A stretch of DNA of 64,000 nt from Lineolata rhizophorae (taxonomy: Eukaryota; Ascomycota; Dothideomycetes; Lineolatales; Lineolataceae), in contig MU001685.1 of NCBI GenBank assembly GCA_010093515.1, forward strand, positions 413,851-477,850, written 5' to 3'. Positions 34,313-46,526 of the stretch are shown here, one piece after another (the stretch's first letter is position 1; each line of letters starts with the position of its first letter). The notes beneath the pieces are model-generated. The model saw nothing but the letters and a program-made list of their open reading frames with translations, was not told the origin of the DNA and made no database searches. Position numbers and translations under genes: made by a program.

Positions 34313-35709
34313 TGGGGAGTGGCTAGATGGAGGTGGGCCAGTTGGGATGAACGGGCCCGTATGCAGGCAGTATGGAGGCAGCCGCAAGGTTCACTCGCAA
34401 GTCAAAAGAGGTCGTAAGCAAGGTCCAGGCGGCCCAAAAAAAGGAAGAGGGTGTTACTCATCACCCGGAGAGGTCGCCGTCCTTCACAAGACGGGACGAC
34501 GAAAAGAGCCAAGGTTACCTGGGCTACTCTACACGCTCCATACAGCTATCCAGCCTCGACATACAGGGCCGTGATGTAGCCCGCGGCCGAGTCCAGTCAG
34601 GAGTGACATGTCGCCCGCGGCTGTTTTATAGGCCGGGCGGCTGCGCGGACGCGGGACCTCACAAGGGCCTCGCCGCCGGGCTCGGCGGGCACGCGGGCTC
34701 GGGGCGGAGGAGGCTGCAGCGACGTTGTGGGCGCGGGTGGGAACCCCCTGGGTCGGGGGGTAGCGAGGTCGGGGGGTAGGAGCAGGGGGCCGTGGGTGGC
34801 CGGCTGCGGGCCCGCTTCTTGCGCGGGCTGCAGGAACGACCAGCAGCGACAGGGGGGGGCGCTGGTCGTAGCCCGCACTTTTGGGACTGCTCATGGATGC
34901 TTTTTACGCGCAAGGTTGTCGCTTTGAAACAGGCCCCGAAAGGCCCGGCACGTCATGTCTAGAGGCATCCAAATTATTGTCTCGGTCGGGCGCCAAGCCC
35001 TGGGTGTGGGAGAAAGGGGGCAGCCCGCCTGGCCTTTATTAAACCCAAGGCCTGCCCTGCACGCAAGCTCTCTTTTTTTTTGGTTCTCTACAAACACATC
35101 TGCCTTAATACTCTTTCCGCACCACACCCAGCGGGGTGCAGCGTCTTCTGTCTACCTTTTGCGCTTGGCCTTCTCGCCCGCTTTCATTCCTTAGCCAAGT
35201 TTCGCCGCGTCTTGCTCTGTCCCGCTGGCCGTTTTGAGCACGCCCGCATCCCTTTGACGCTCGCACCCTGCCGTGTCAACGCTCGTCCTGCACCTCGCCG
35301 ACGACGACTAGCCCACAAGCTCCCGGAAACGAAAACAGCCCTGTGCAAGCCTTCACCCGGCTGTGACAGGAGCCCATAAAAATCCCGCCGCCGCCGCCGC
35401 AACCGCGACTATTTCCAGGCGTCACCTCAACTACACGTCTTCGGAACCGCCTTCGCTCAGCTGCACCCGAAAAGACCCTAGTGGAGGCTACACTTGGGTG
35501 CCTACCTGCAACCTGCATACCGTGAGTCAAGTCCAGTCCAATGTATTGGGACGTCCATGGCGTCAGCTTAGCACAGCCCTACGGCGTACTGCACTGTCAC
35601 CCCCTGTCCAAAGAGCCTCACCGTTTCCGCGTGGGTGTATAGGTGCTTCGTGGCTGACTCCTTCCGAATATAAAAGACAGGCCATCCCGCAACCTTCCTC
35701 GCAGTCAAC

Positions 35710-35811
35710 ATGATCGTTCGGGACTCTTCAGCGATGTTCAACATGGGCCGTGGAGCGTACGATACGACGGGCACGCCGAAGCCCCCGCCGCCACCCCCCA
35801 AGCGGCGATAG
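35710..35811 (+). CDS. Possible 33-residue ORF, unknown
   Basis: Short frame with three Met codons in the first 12 residues and a proline-rich basic end (TGTPKPPPPPPKRR). It follows an acceptor-like CCTCGCAG at 35696-35703 and a TATAAAA at about 35669-35675. It could be a small protein, an upstream ORF of a longer transcript, or chance. No family recognised. Confidence 0.2.
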   Translation: MIVRDSSAMFNMGRGAYDTTGTPKPPPPPPKRR

Positions 35812-38637
35812 CAACTTGATCGCTTAAGAGTGCCCAGCTTTGCGCGCATTGGCTGGTGAGTCTCCTTTCCTTGCGCGTGTATCCAGGCGATGCGACGCTG
35901 GACGCGCCGCGATTCGTTACCGCGCACGTCCAGCCCTGAGTCACACTAGATGAAATCGCGCATTCGATGCGCGTTACTTGGATCTTACTCGCAGAGATGA
36001 CTGACGACGTCGTGCAGTGGCTCAGCTTCCTGTCGCAAACATCGCATGTAAATTGGTCAGCCCACGGGTGTCCTATTCCTATTTTCCGACCCCCCCCCGG
36101 CTCTTCGCCAATACTATCGTTTTAATCAACCGAGCGTCTACGATTCTTCGACCACGGGAGCGCGATTAATACCCTCTGTCGCGCTTCATTTCGATTTGAG
36201 CCGACGTTCGAGCATACACGACCGTCCGCAGGCCTTGTATCATTAGGGCGTCCTGATTTCTCCTTGTCTCACTATTGTCGGCTTCCTTGATTTTTACTCC
36301 CTTCGGCGACACGATGGCTTCCTTGCTTTCGATCATACCCATTAAGAGCGGCACACCTTTTCCAGTTTGCGTTCCAGAAAAAGTCATTCCGGCGTTTTAG
36401 AGATGGCGTGCTCATGCACTAGGGAATACCAAAACAGGCTTCACTTTCGGTCTGGGGGATTTGGATAGACTTCTTTTTTTTTTTTCGGCAGTTCGCGCTG
36501 CATACACAGGGCTTGAGTTCATTGTACACTAGTTCAGTCGGAAAATATGGCACGAGCCGGCTGCGCGCCCACAACTATTGTTGAAAGAGGATGGAGAGGC
36601 GGCCTGCGTCGGCCATCCAGCTAGCATGAAGCGGGCAGGCGTACATGGGTTCCATTTCATCCGATTTGCGGCCTCGTCATCATCCCATCAAGACCGGGGA
36701 CGAGGCTGCGATGGGCGCGCTCTTCGGTTAGCAGTTTTGTTTTCGGGTTCTCGAGCTCTGTGTACTGTCTTAGACATTTGCCGATGGGGAGAAAGGGCAT
36801 GATCAGAATGATTGGAAACCGTGTGTACTAGCATCACTTGTAATCAGAATTTGCTTTCATCCAAAAAAAAAAAATCGTATTGACGCATTTCTTCGTGATA
36901 GTGACACTTACGCGCCGCGGACGTTCAGGAGAAGGCATACGAGAATGCACATGTCTCAGATCGGCGCTGCGTGTCTAACCCAGCACCGTGGATTGGACCG
37001 GTTGCAGCACGCCCTCACATTCCTTTTCCGGGTTCGCTGTGATCCTCGCTTTCCGTAGGCTGACCGGTGGCACGACCGCAATGACAACTTGCACACAGAC
37101 CCCGGCGAGGGCTTTCTAAAATAACAATCGCCGTCGGAGAATGCACGATTTTGATGTGGGAGCGCATTTTCCGGAGCCCGCTGGGCTGACGCGCAGGAGG
37201 GAGCGCAATCCGCGCGATAGTGAACCCGGCGGGACGGCTCGATCGGCCTTGCTTACAGCACTTTTCCTATCACTCCAGTACTACATACATACACGCGCCG
37301 GGGGCGAGGTTGTGTGCTGGCTTCAGCGCATGCGTTTGGTACGTGTGTGGGTCCCTAGGCATCTATCCGCGGCCGCGGACGGGGTACATAGCTTCATGTT
37401 CCTTCTATTGCCCGACGGCTACACGCGCATCGTCTTCCTGCCCGGATACGCGCAGAGCCACTCCGATCTCCGATATTCGCCTTCACGTTCGCCGGCTCGC
37501 GGCATTCCAGGACGCGGCCCGCGGCATTCCATCTGAGCTGGGTTGTTCCTTTTTCTCGTCATTTTCCTTTTTCCTTTAACGTGTCTCCCGCTGAAACAAA
37601 TCTCCGGCTCGGAAGCAAGTAGCCGGAGAACCATCAAATGTGTGACTCCCCGTCCCATGAGGAGCAGGTGGCACGCCTCGGTCTCCCCTACGGACGTGGG
37701 GAGATAGGTAGAGAGCAGGGCGACCTAATAGCTGTACGTATGCGCACAGCCGCAAAAGCCTCATCTCAGGCGCGCCTTTTCTTTTTCCTTCTATTCACTG
37801 GTCCTCGGGTAGCGCGTCGCAATAGGCAAGAGATTCCTTCGCACATGTCACGTACGTGTCGCAAGGCCGGGGAGTCACTCCCTCCATCCCTTACGCTGGG
37901 CGCTTTTTCCAGCTCGGCGCTTCCGAGAGGATCCTACTGGATTCCTCGAAAGTGACATGACGTTTTCCCAACGTCCCACTTTCGAACGAGTGGTGGTGCT
38001 ATAGACTCAGCGCCCCATATAAGACCAAAAGATGATGTGTTGCTAAAAACAGACTGCCCACTCTTGAGGTTGACAACGAACTGGAGCCGCAGCCTTAAGG
38101 TAGTGCGTCTTAGTAAACCATCATGCCCAGCGGCCCCATGCCAACTACCCTAGGATCCCGTGTGTTCCCCGAGCGTTTCGACATCATTCTCTCTTTCGGC
38201 GCGCTGTCAGACTTCTATGAGTCTTGATGGGGAATATGCGGTGGGGAAAGGGTGTCCCGTTGTGGTTTAGCTGGAAGCTCACCATTGACATAGCTCATGC
38301 ATTCGCTTCACAATTCAAGAATGCAATCCGTCACCATAAAACATTTCTTACTTTTTCGAGACGAAGCCAAACAGCCCATTCCCATCCCCTCTGGAACCCT
38401 TATTCCGCCCCGGGCGGATCAAGCAATCTTGCCCAGAATCCTCCTTTGCCCCACTGTGGCAGGTATTCACGGGTTGGGTGTAGGAAAGTAGAACTAGAGG
38501 AATCGAAAGCAAGCGCGCGATAGATGAGCGGGCCAAAATCCTGACTTGACCCCCACGCGGCTTGGGATAGCCGTCATTAGGTGTCTATGTACCACTGCCT
38601 TTGGCAGCCCGCGATTACGGTGGCGGTGGTAGCCGTC

Positions 38638-38670
38638 GTGGTGGTGGTGGTGGTGGTGGTGGTGGTGGTG
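38638..38670 (+). repeat. (GTG)11 trinucleotide repeat
   Basis: Eleven perfect GTG units with imperfect GGT-rich flanks, in non-coding DNA about 1.2 kb upstream of ARPC5. Confidence 0.95.
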
Positions 38671-39827
38671 GGCCCCCGTTGGAGATGATGGGACGAAACG
38701 GGAGAGCCCACCTGCTGGGACCGGGACTGGCCCGAGACGCCGTCCCGCCGCGCGCGCGCAGCCGCGCACGAGGCAGCGGCGCCGCGGCGCGGCACCGGCC
38801 GACGATCTCAGGAAGCGAAAGGGAAATGGGGCGCCCACGCGGGCGCGCAACCTACCCAGGGGGGAGGTGGCCCGAGGCGCTTCGTTGGCAAATCTTGGGA
38901 CGGGACCGGAAACGGACGACGTGGGCGACAGCGCGCGCGGCTGTCCAGACGGTGATTGACAGATTTGCTGCGCCGCAGAGCGCAACCTCGACATGGGCAC
39001 CCCCACGACCAGACGGATGGCCCGCCACGCAGACGAGACAGCTGCCGCACCCTAACGATCCCGTCCGGTTTTCCTCCTTTGTTTTTGTTACTTTTTGGGC
39101 GGGCGGCGCTGCGCCGCACATGGACGCCCAGTCACGTTGTCTTCGCGGCGTTTTGTGTGGGTCTGTGTTGGCAAAAAGAATAAAATAGAAAGTTTTGGCC
39201 AAACGGAAATCGGAAATTTGAACGCCACGCAATTTGTTCCGGGCGGGCACCAGCCTCACTTCAGGCTTGGCGGCGGCGCGACGGGGAAGACGGCCGCCAC
39301 AGACTAGGCAGAGCCCCACTACCGCGGCGCACACACACAGAGCCAACGTCTCCCCGGCGTGATCGACCCCGCCACTTGCAGGAGCTACGGCGACGACGGC
39401 GACTACAAGGCCACGAGCATCAGCGACGGCCAACGACAGGAGAGCACACGACGTTCACACGACGCTCGGGCGCTCTCTTTTGCCACTGCGCCACAGACCG
39501 GCGACCACACGAGACGAGCCCCGTACTGTAGCTCCGCTTCGAAAGGAGCAATCGAGTCATCGGCCGATTCGTCGTATCCCGTATCCAAGCGGTGTCCGGT
39601 CGGACTCGCGCATCGCGCAAGCTCAGCTCGAGGACGAGCAGGCAGGCGTGTGCCAGCTTGCCTATCCACTCAACTGCCCATTCAACCACCTCCCTTCGAT
39701 ATCCGCATACCTACAGCGCGTACGGCTTCGTCCCCCTGGACAGTCGCCGTCCGCACGAGCGCCCCTCCCCCAATCCGAACCCGCAAACCCGTCCGGTCGC
39801 CCGACCCACCAGCATAAACCCGCCACG

Positions 39828-41650
39828 ATGTCGCAGGTCAACTGGCGCACCATTAACGTGGACGCGCTGGACCCGGACAGCGCGCTCAACTTCGACATGA
39901 GCACGCTGACGCCGGCCGTGACACCCGTGTCGGCGTCGGAGGTGCAGGGGCTGGCGGGGCAGATCAGGCAGTTGCTGCGCGGGGGGGATCACGAGGGCGC
40001 GCTGAGGGGCGCGCTCGAGAGCGTGCCGTATGGGGCGGATGAGAAGGGCAAGGTGAGTGCCCTTTTTGCGTTTGGGTTTGGTAGGGAGGGAAGAGGGTGG
40101 AAGGGGAAGAAATTCGCAACTAGAATGGACCGTTCAAGCTTAAAAGAACAGACGGGTGCAATGGGAAAACCCGCGTGACTCTTGAAAGATGGCGCAGACC
40201 TGGGTTTCAATCGAATCCAAAGCAATGGGTTAGCAACTAGACTGGAGGGCAGAACAGGCAAGGCTAACCGCTACATTGGGTATTCCTACCTCCTCCGAAT
40301 AGGAAATCCACCTCCATACGGTTATTGAGATCCTTCAGTCGATCCGCCAGTCCGAAATGTCCCCGCTCCTCAGCCGCATATACCAGTCAGAAGGCGGCTC
40401 TGAGCTACTTGATGTCCTCATGAAGTATCTGTACGTCCACTAATTCACATGCTGCTATTTCCTAGCCCTTTTCCTTTCCTATGCGATCTTAATCATCCCA
40501 CAACTCCCGTTTGTCTGGTCACTTTCCGCTTCTTGAGCCACGTTTCTCGAGCCCCCACGGATAGTCGCGTGATGCTTGTTTCCCCGGCAGGCTTCATTGT
40601 TTGCTCGCAAGCGCTCCGCAGGCCCCGGTCGCGCCATTCCGCTGCCTAGTACTACGTGCTTCCCGATCCGCTGCCGCGGCCACCCAGCTCTGCCAGATCG
40701 CCGGTACTCCGGATCCCTGCGTCACTGCAGCACCAGATGCACTCGTGCCACTATGCTGTCCAGATTGGTTCGGCATCGGCCACGAAACACCAGGTCGCCG
40801 GCGCTTGCGGAACGCGGGAAACGGTCCGACGCCGGATGCGGTGCGGCGACGATGGCGACGCGGCACCTTGCAGCATAGTTCTCGATCTGGGCTTTTTACC
40901 TGACTTGTATAGTGTCGGACATGCTTCAATATCCTTTTGCTTTTCTTTCATTTATGTTATGAATAATGGCGAATTGGGTGAGAATATCAACTCCAGATGG
41001 CTAACTCGATCCGGGCGCCTACCGGCACCTCCTTCGTTCAACGCAGGTACAAAGGCATGTCGCACACGACGCCCACCGGCGGGGCCAAGCAGATGGCGCC
41101 GCAGGCCACGGGCTTCTCGCAAATTCACCCGCTACGAACGGGTGATGGTGGAGGCCAAGCCATGAGCGTCTTCTTGAGTTGGCATGAGAAGGTATGTTGG
41201 ATTTGCTGGTTCTCTCTAGCTTCGCTTATCTGTTGGTGGGCGGTATTTTTCCCTGGGATTGCGTTTGTTTGCTTGTCCCACACTTCCCCACCTATTCACC
41301 GCTAGTGTTCTTGTCTCGGAAATGCGTCAATGTGGCTAGCTAGCATGCATTCTAGAAGTGTGTGCCACGCGCATATCGATCATTTTCGCTTGGCGTCCTG
41401 AGACAGCATTCGCAGTCATATTTGCGATGGGCGCTTGTCTCGCGTATTGGGATCTTCTCGTCGTGTCTCATCCGTTGGGATGTTTTCGACCTGCCGATCT
41501 AGCGTTGTTTTGCTTTGACTCTCCCTTTCGTTTGGAATCCGTGGCTTGTGTTTAGGCTCGGCTGACTGACTACTCTCAAACATGCAGTTGGTGGAAATTG
41601 CTGGCCCGGGGAGCATTGTGCGGGTCATGTGCGACAGGAGAACTGTTTGA
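39828..41650 (+). CDS. ARC15: Arp2/3 complex subunit 5 (ARPC5/Arc15)
   Basis: Exons 39828-40052, 40303-40430, 41047-41191 and 41588-41650 give 186 residues. The chain reads MSQVNWRTINVDALDPDSAL at the start, then the helical core QIRQLLRGGDHEGALRGALE, EIHLHTVIEILQSIRQSEM, LSWHEKLVEIAGPGSIVRVM, ending DRRTV; this is the 16-kDa ARPC5 subunit. The Arp2/3 complex nucleates branched actin filaments and in hyphae serves endocytosis behind the tip. Introns are 250, 616 and 396 nt, far longer than the 50-280 nt seen in the rest of the window. The 616-nt one (donor GTACGT) is partly GC-rich. The segment encoded by exon 3 includes a Gly/Gln-rich linker typical of the fungal protein. Confidence 0.95.
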
Positions 41651-42346
41651 AGCGACGGCGTATTAGCAACTCATCATAAGCTATTTCGGTGGGAAGTGCA
41701 ACTTCCAAGGCTCCCTGCTAGACCTCATAGGCCGGAAATGTATGCTGGTCTCTCAGAGAGCCAACAACATCTCTAGAACTCTTACAAAGGAAAGTCGAAG
41801 CAGTTCCGAAGAAAATGCAATTGACTATATCATTCCTATAAGGATGCAGTCATATATCAGTCAACGAATCTCATTAATGCAATGCGCGGGTAATGTTCTT
41901 AGCTTGGAAGACGTGACTTCACGAGCACAATATAGGTAGTATATGCTAATCTCCCGTGCCTAGGGGAAATCACAAAATCACAAGATGACGTCCTGTTTCT
42001 AAAAGCAACCGGACACAAGCCCGCAAGCTAGCAGTACAGGATTAATATTGCATTTTACGAAACCCTCATTAGGATCACCAGGACTTTCGTTCTAGGCACA
42101 ATGCAAACGACATCGACCGTACCGGACGAACTCCTCGCTAAACCGGAAAAAAAGGCAAATTCTTCTCCCTTGCTAATCCAATGAACGCCATACCGTGCGA
42201 TTATTCGTTGCTTCATCGAATGGTCTAAGACGGTTATACCCTTTTCCATCCTCACCGGGGGTGCCGGGTGAATATCCACGTAGAGAATACTTTTGTTCCA
42301 CGCATTACCAACCACACGAGTGTCGAGACGGCCACCGGTCCGCCCT
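41651..42346. other. Convergent 3' region, AT-rich
   Basis: About 700 bp between the 3' ends of ARPC5 (+) and the 4-TM gene (-). AT-rich, with no recognisable element; holds both 3' UTRs. Confidence 0.55.
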
Positions 42347-43272
42347 CTACGCCCCTTCATAAGCGCCCTGGCCGCGCTCCTCGTTCGAGCCAGCTACTTC
42401 CACCGGCTCGGCCTTTTCGTTGCGCGCATGAGAAGACAGCGGGCTGCCGAACTCATCATCGTGGGCTTGCGACAGGAAAAGAATGATGGCGCTACGCCCG
42501 GGACGTGTCAGCAGCCATTGACTCGCGCTTGTTAACCGTGCCACGGACCCGCGTAGAAATTCGCAACGCGGGGCGCGCACAGAAGTCGGAGGAAACTCAC
42601 CTCGCAACGGTGGCGACCCAGCCGGGCCAGGCAAACACGGCGCTCGCGACGGCCCTACCGTTATCCGCGTACCTCAGCGGCGCGCGGCCGTGTTTGTACA
42701 GCGCGGCCAGGCGCTCGCCCTCGGCGCGGCTCACGCCCGAGACGCCGACGCCGTGCCGCGCCACCTCGACGGTCATGAGCAGGGCGGCAGCGAGCTCGAA
42801 GCAGCAGGCGAGCACGGCGCAGACCTTCCAGGCCAGGCGGACGGAGCGCGACTCGTGCCGTTCGGGCCAGAAGAGGTCGAAGAAGAAGGCGGCGCCGAAG
42901 ATGGTGGCGACGAAGACGCCGGCGAAGATGTTGTAGGAGGTGGCGCCGATGAAGGAGTTGTTGTGGAGGTGCGCGGAGGGGTTCAGGCTGGAAACGAGGT
43001 TTTGTTGTTTTCGGTAGTCTAGGACGGCAGGAAGGAGGAAATGTCAGTTGCATCGGGGACCGGGAAACTTCGGTGTGCGATAAGGGTTGGGGGGACCTCG
43101 TACCGTCGAGCGCGGCCGTTCCGAGGGCTTCGGAAACGACGCAGAGGATCATGGCGCATTGGTAGACGATGAACTTGGTGCGCCGCAGGTGGTATGTGTT
43201 GTTCCACATATTGGACGACTTGAACTTGCGCCAGTGGATCTCACGCAGATCGAGGCCCCATATTACCGCCAT
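42347..43272 (-). CDS. Conserved fungal four-TM membrane protein, function unknown
   Basis: Exons on -, 43272-43104, 43018-42601 and 42491-42347, give 243 residues. The N-terminus MAVIWGLDLREIHWRKFKSS is cytosolic-looking and charged. Four hydrophobic segments follow: around residues 34-56 (FIVYQCAMILCVVSEALGTA), 80-102 (YNIFAGVFVATIFGAAFFFD), 115-136 (VCAVLACCFELAAALLMTVE) and 177-202 (ASAVFAWPGWVATVASAIIL, spanning the last splice junction). FWPERHESRSVRLAWK lies between TM2 and TM3. The tail is short, acidic and disordered. I recognise the pattern as a conserved fungal hypothetical membrane protein but know no function. Introns are 85 and 109 nt, phases 1 and 2. The last exon is supported because it restores the fourth membrane span and gives a stop in frame. 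Confidence 0.82.
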
Positions 43273-45334
43273 CGTTACTGCCTCGGGAATTTTCCTCTTC
43301 CTTTGGTTGCCTCAGAACCGACCTCGACGCCCGGCGATATTTCCAGCGAATCCGAAGCGTACACGCGAGGCCCGAGCTGTCGTCCTCGGGAATTGAAGGG
43401 TGGCCCGAAGTGCTGTGCAGAGTTGGAGGGAGTTGTTGAAGTCGAAATGCTGCCCCAGGTGGAAGCTCCGACCGGTTGCTTTTATTCTTCTTTGCTATAG
43501 CTTGTATTATACGCGTGCTTAAGAATCCGTGCAGTTGCGTAGGTGGATCGCCGCGCACGGAGACTGATGATCACCGACCTAGATCCAGTTCTGGCGGTGC
43601 AGGTCCCTCTATCTTGGCGGCGTGGTTATTGGCCGACAGTAAGGGATATTCCTCGCGGGTTATTTCTTTTCGCACAGCCAAATACGAATAAGGAAAAGAT
43701 GAGATGGCTGTTGTGGCTTGATCGTAGATGGATAGACGATCAAGAGTCAGGACAAGAAGAGAGAAGTGCGGCTGTGGGCGTAAGTGATCACGCATCCATC
43801 ATCGTCGCTCCCGGTCGAAACCCATGGCGCGCTCGTCCGGATAAGAACGACTGGTCGTAGTCACCTGGCACAAGCTTTCCCATATCGGGTTGCAACACTG
43901 GAAAGAACACCCGTGGCTGGCCGGATTGGTAAGCTCAATGTTCATTCTTTCCCTCTCTCCGTACCCTCAAAGCCAAGGCTTGCCCTGCGTGGATTGGGCT
44001 ACCGGACCTCGCCGGTAGCATGGCTCGCGGAGAAAGTAGCTACGTACTCCGAACATGGAGCGTGGGTCGTCGTCAGGCGTGCCGTGCGCTTTACCGCCGC
44101 CATCCGGCCACTTCCACCGATGACTGTCAATCACCAAGCATGCGCGCGCGGGTGGTTTCAACTCGTTGACGCCGCTGGAAGCGAGAACGGACGGATGAAT
44201 GGATGACCAGCGGAAAATCAGACGCTTAGGGGCACCCTGCGGACAGAGCACATTCAAGTTTCCGATGGGAGCTCAGGCCAAGGCCGCCTTTGCCATGCGT
44301 CGTTTCGCCATGCCGCGGCGCGTTGCGGAGGAAATGCTTGACCACAAAGCTTGGCCGCAACGGCCCCCAGCCTCCCCACAACGACTTGCCAGGTTCCTTT
44401 CCGCGCACGCCGCGGCGCTCCAGCTTGATGACGGCGGCCTGCCGGGTTGCTTCTCCTTTCCCTTTCGTCCTGGTCGAAGCAAAAGGGCGCCGCTCCCGCC
44501 TGCCACCGCAGGAGCGCAATGACGTCTTAGAGCGTTTCAGGCAGTGCTTAAAGGCGCGCTAAGCGGGCGCTACGAGGCACATCATTTGCCCGTTGGAGCT
44601 GCTAGTGGCAGATCGCGCGCTGAGAGCGGAAAGTGGGCGAGAAAATTACTCGTCTGCTGGCCATGTGCAATTTTGGGATCTGCGGGCCGAGCGGGCCTCC
44701 TGCAACTCTCGTAGGCTGGCGTAGCTGTCTCAATTCGTTATGTTTGGTAATGTGCATCTTCTTCGGCTCTTCGGGGCTGATGTATCGTGCGGGATGACGG
44801 AAATGGCGTTTTGTGGACGGTCCGATTGGCCCGTTGGAGGACGATTGCGGAAACTCCAACATTTTACTAGACAGGAACGTCGCTCTTCAGTTGAGCATCA
44901 GATGGAGGCGCTCGCTCTGTCATCGGTTACTATATATCCACGTTATTCAACACACTGGGGATGCGAAGGCATGGAGTGATAAGCAGGTGGCTGGCTATAC
45001 GCCGTGCAATATCCAGCAGCCGCTGGTGTGTGTAGTCTTAGCACAAATAATGATGAACTAGGAGAGCACATTACTTAATTAATGAAGGGAGGTAAGTGTT
45101 CAAGTCTTCGTGGACCCTATGCATAAGATTGTTAAAAGCAACAGAAAGAGAAGAATGCTGTGCCGGTCGACCTTCTGTACGTGGCATGCTGACTTGGAGT
45201 GGGGATAACCGAACTTGGCGAGCCTGCTGAGGGCTTCAAACAAAACTTAGCCAACATATCATGTGTGACTTTGAAAGGCGCTATACTCGGCGCGGACACC
45301 TCTTTAGCCCGTGCAACTCACTGCATTAAAGATA
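43273..45334. other. Divergent intergenic region
   Basis: About 2.06 kb between the divergent 4-TM (-) and glyoxalase-like (+) genes. Short overlapping frames only (for example 44199-44522), none recognisable. No RNA gene or repeat seen. Confidence 0.55.
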
Positions 45335-46526
45335 ATGTCGGCCTCAGAGGCCCCGTCTATGCCTCCAGTTCGACTCCGGCAGATCGCCTTCATCACTCAC
45401 GATCTTGAGAAGGAAAGACATAAACTGGTTAGCTTCAGCTACAGTAATTCGTCAATACACATATCAAGCCAGCTCACCAAGCCCAAATATGAAAGACTGA
45501 AGTGTTCAGCACCGAAGTCATCTATGCCGACCCAGCCGTTGCACAATGGGGACTGAAAAACTTCCTAGGTATTCCGACCAACAACAGAACTAGATCTCGA
45601 AGCAGCAGCAGCTAAAATGCCTTACGTAGTTTCCCTTGGAGGTGACTTTCTCGAAGTACTGCATCACTTGATGGCCCCGCGAAGTTTCTGCCATGGATAC
45701 TCCGAATAGGAGGCTCTAGACTAACATAAGATACAGGTCTGCGCCCCTGTTCAACCCGACACGAGTGTCGGAAGGCTGCTCGACAAGCGCGGCGACGGCG
45801 GTTACATGATCATCATGCAGACAGAGGACGCTGCAGCGCGGCGCGCATTCATCGAAACGAACGGACTTGCCAAAGTAATACACAGCCACTCGAGTGACGA
45901 TGCCGACTGCGTGCAGTACCATCCAAAAGGGATCAAAGGTTCGTGGGGCCTACCATTCACTCTTTCAAATCCACCATTTCGACGTGCATGCTTCCCCTTT
46001 GCCCTAACTTGCCTCATCTCACAACATGTCTCTCTTCCTTCCAGGTGGCATCATGCCCGAACTCGACACGCAACACCCTTCACCCGACCACCCCTCCCCG
46101 CTCACAACCCGTCTGTCCCACTGGCACGCCTGCGGCCCTTCCTCCCGCTACGCAGCCTACCTCCCCGCCATGCAGCTCACCTCGCACCTCGCGCTCTCGC
46201 GCCTGGCGCTGCGCCTGGCGCCGGGCAACGCTGACGTCGTCGGGGCCGCCGCCCAGTGGAGCGAACTATTCGGCATCGCCAGAGGAGATGCGGCCGGGGA
46301 GCTTGCGTTTGCGGATGGGGTGAAGGTGGAGTTTCTGGCCGGGGAGGAGGGCAAGAGGGAGGGGCTGGAGGAGGTCAGGGTGGACGTGAGGGGCAGGGAC
46401 AAGTTGATGGAGATGCTAGGTCGGGCGAGTCGGTTGGGGTTGTGCGGAGATGGGTGGATTAGGATGGTCGGGGTGAGGTGGGTTTTTCTTTTGGTGGGGA
46501 GTGATGGGAAGAGGAGTTACTTGTGA
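45335..46526 (+). CDS. Glyoxalase-like (VOC-fold) domain protein
   Basis: Five exons, 45335-45427, 45496-45568, 45630-45655, 45737-45938 and 46045-46526, give 291 residues. The order of conserved pieces is LRQIAFITHDLEK, VIYADPAVAQWGLKNFL, SLGGDFLEV, RLLDKRGDGGYMIIMQTEDA, HSSDDADCVQYHPKGIKGGI, then a C-terminal half beginning HWHACGPSSRYAAY. This matches a fungal group annotated as glyoxalase-like domain protein, with two VOC half-sites; His22 and Glu near residue 63 could be metal ligands. The reaction is unknown. Exon 3 is only 26 nt. The first donor (GTTAGC) and the fourth (GTTCGT) are non-standard but are supported by the conserved protein either side. The gene is followed 407 bp later by the enoyl-CoA isomerase on the same strand. 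Confidence 0.82.

Larger units (their letters stand above)
34313..39827. other. Gene-poor interval, second half, with a possible unassigned transcript start
   Basis: About 5.5 kb. The stretch 35030-35520 looks like a promoter and leader: an AT-rich TTTATTAAA near 35036, long C/T-rich runs, a GCC repeat and a GTGAGTC donor-like site at 35521-35527. A 33-codon ORF (35710-35811), proline-rich at its end, follows. No longer protein can be joined to it. From 36 to 38.5 kb the DNA is of mixed composition without recognisable features. 38.6-39.8 kb is GC-rich, the last part being the ARPC5 promoter and leader. Confidence 0.4.
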
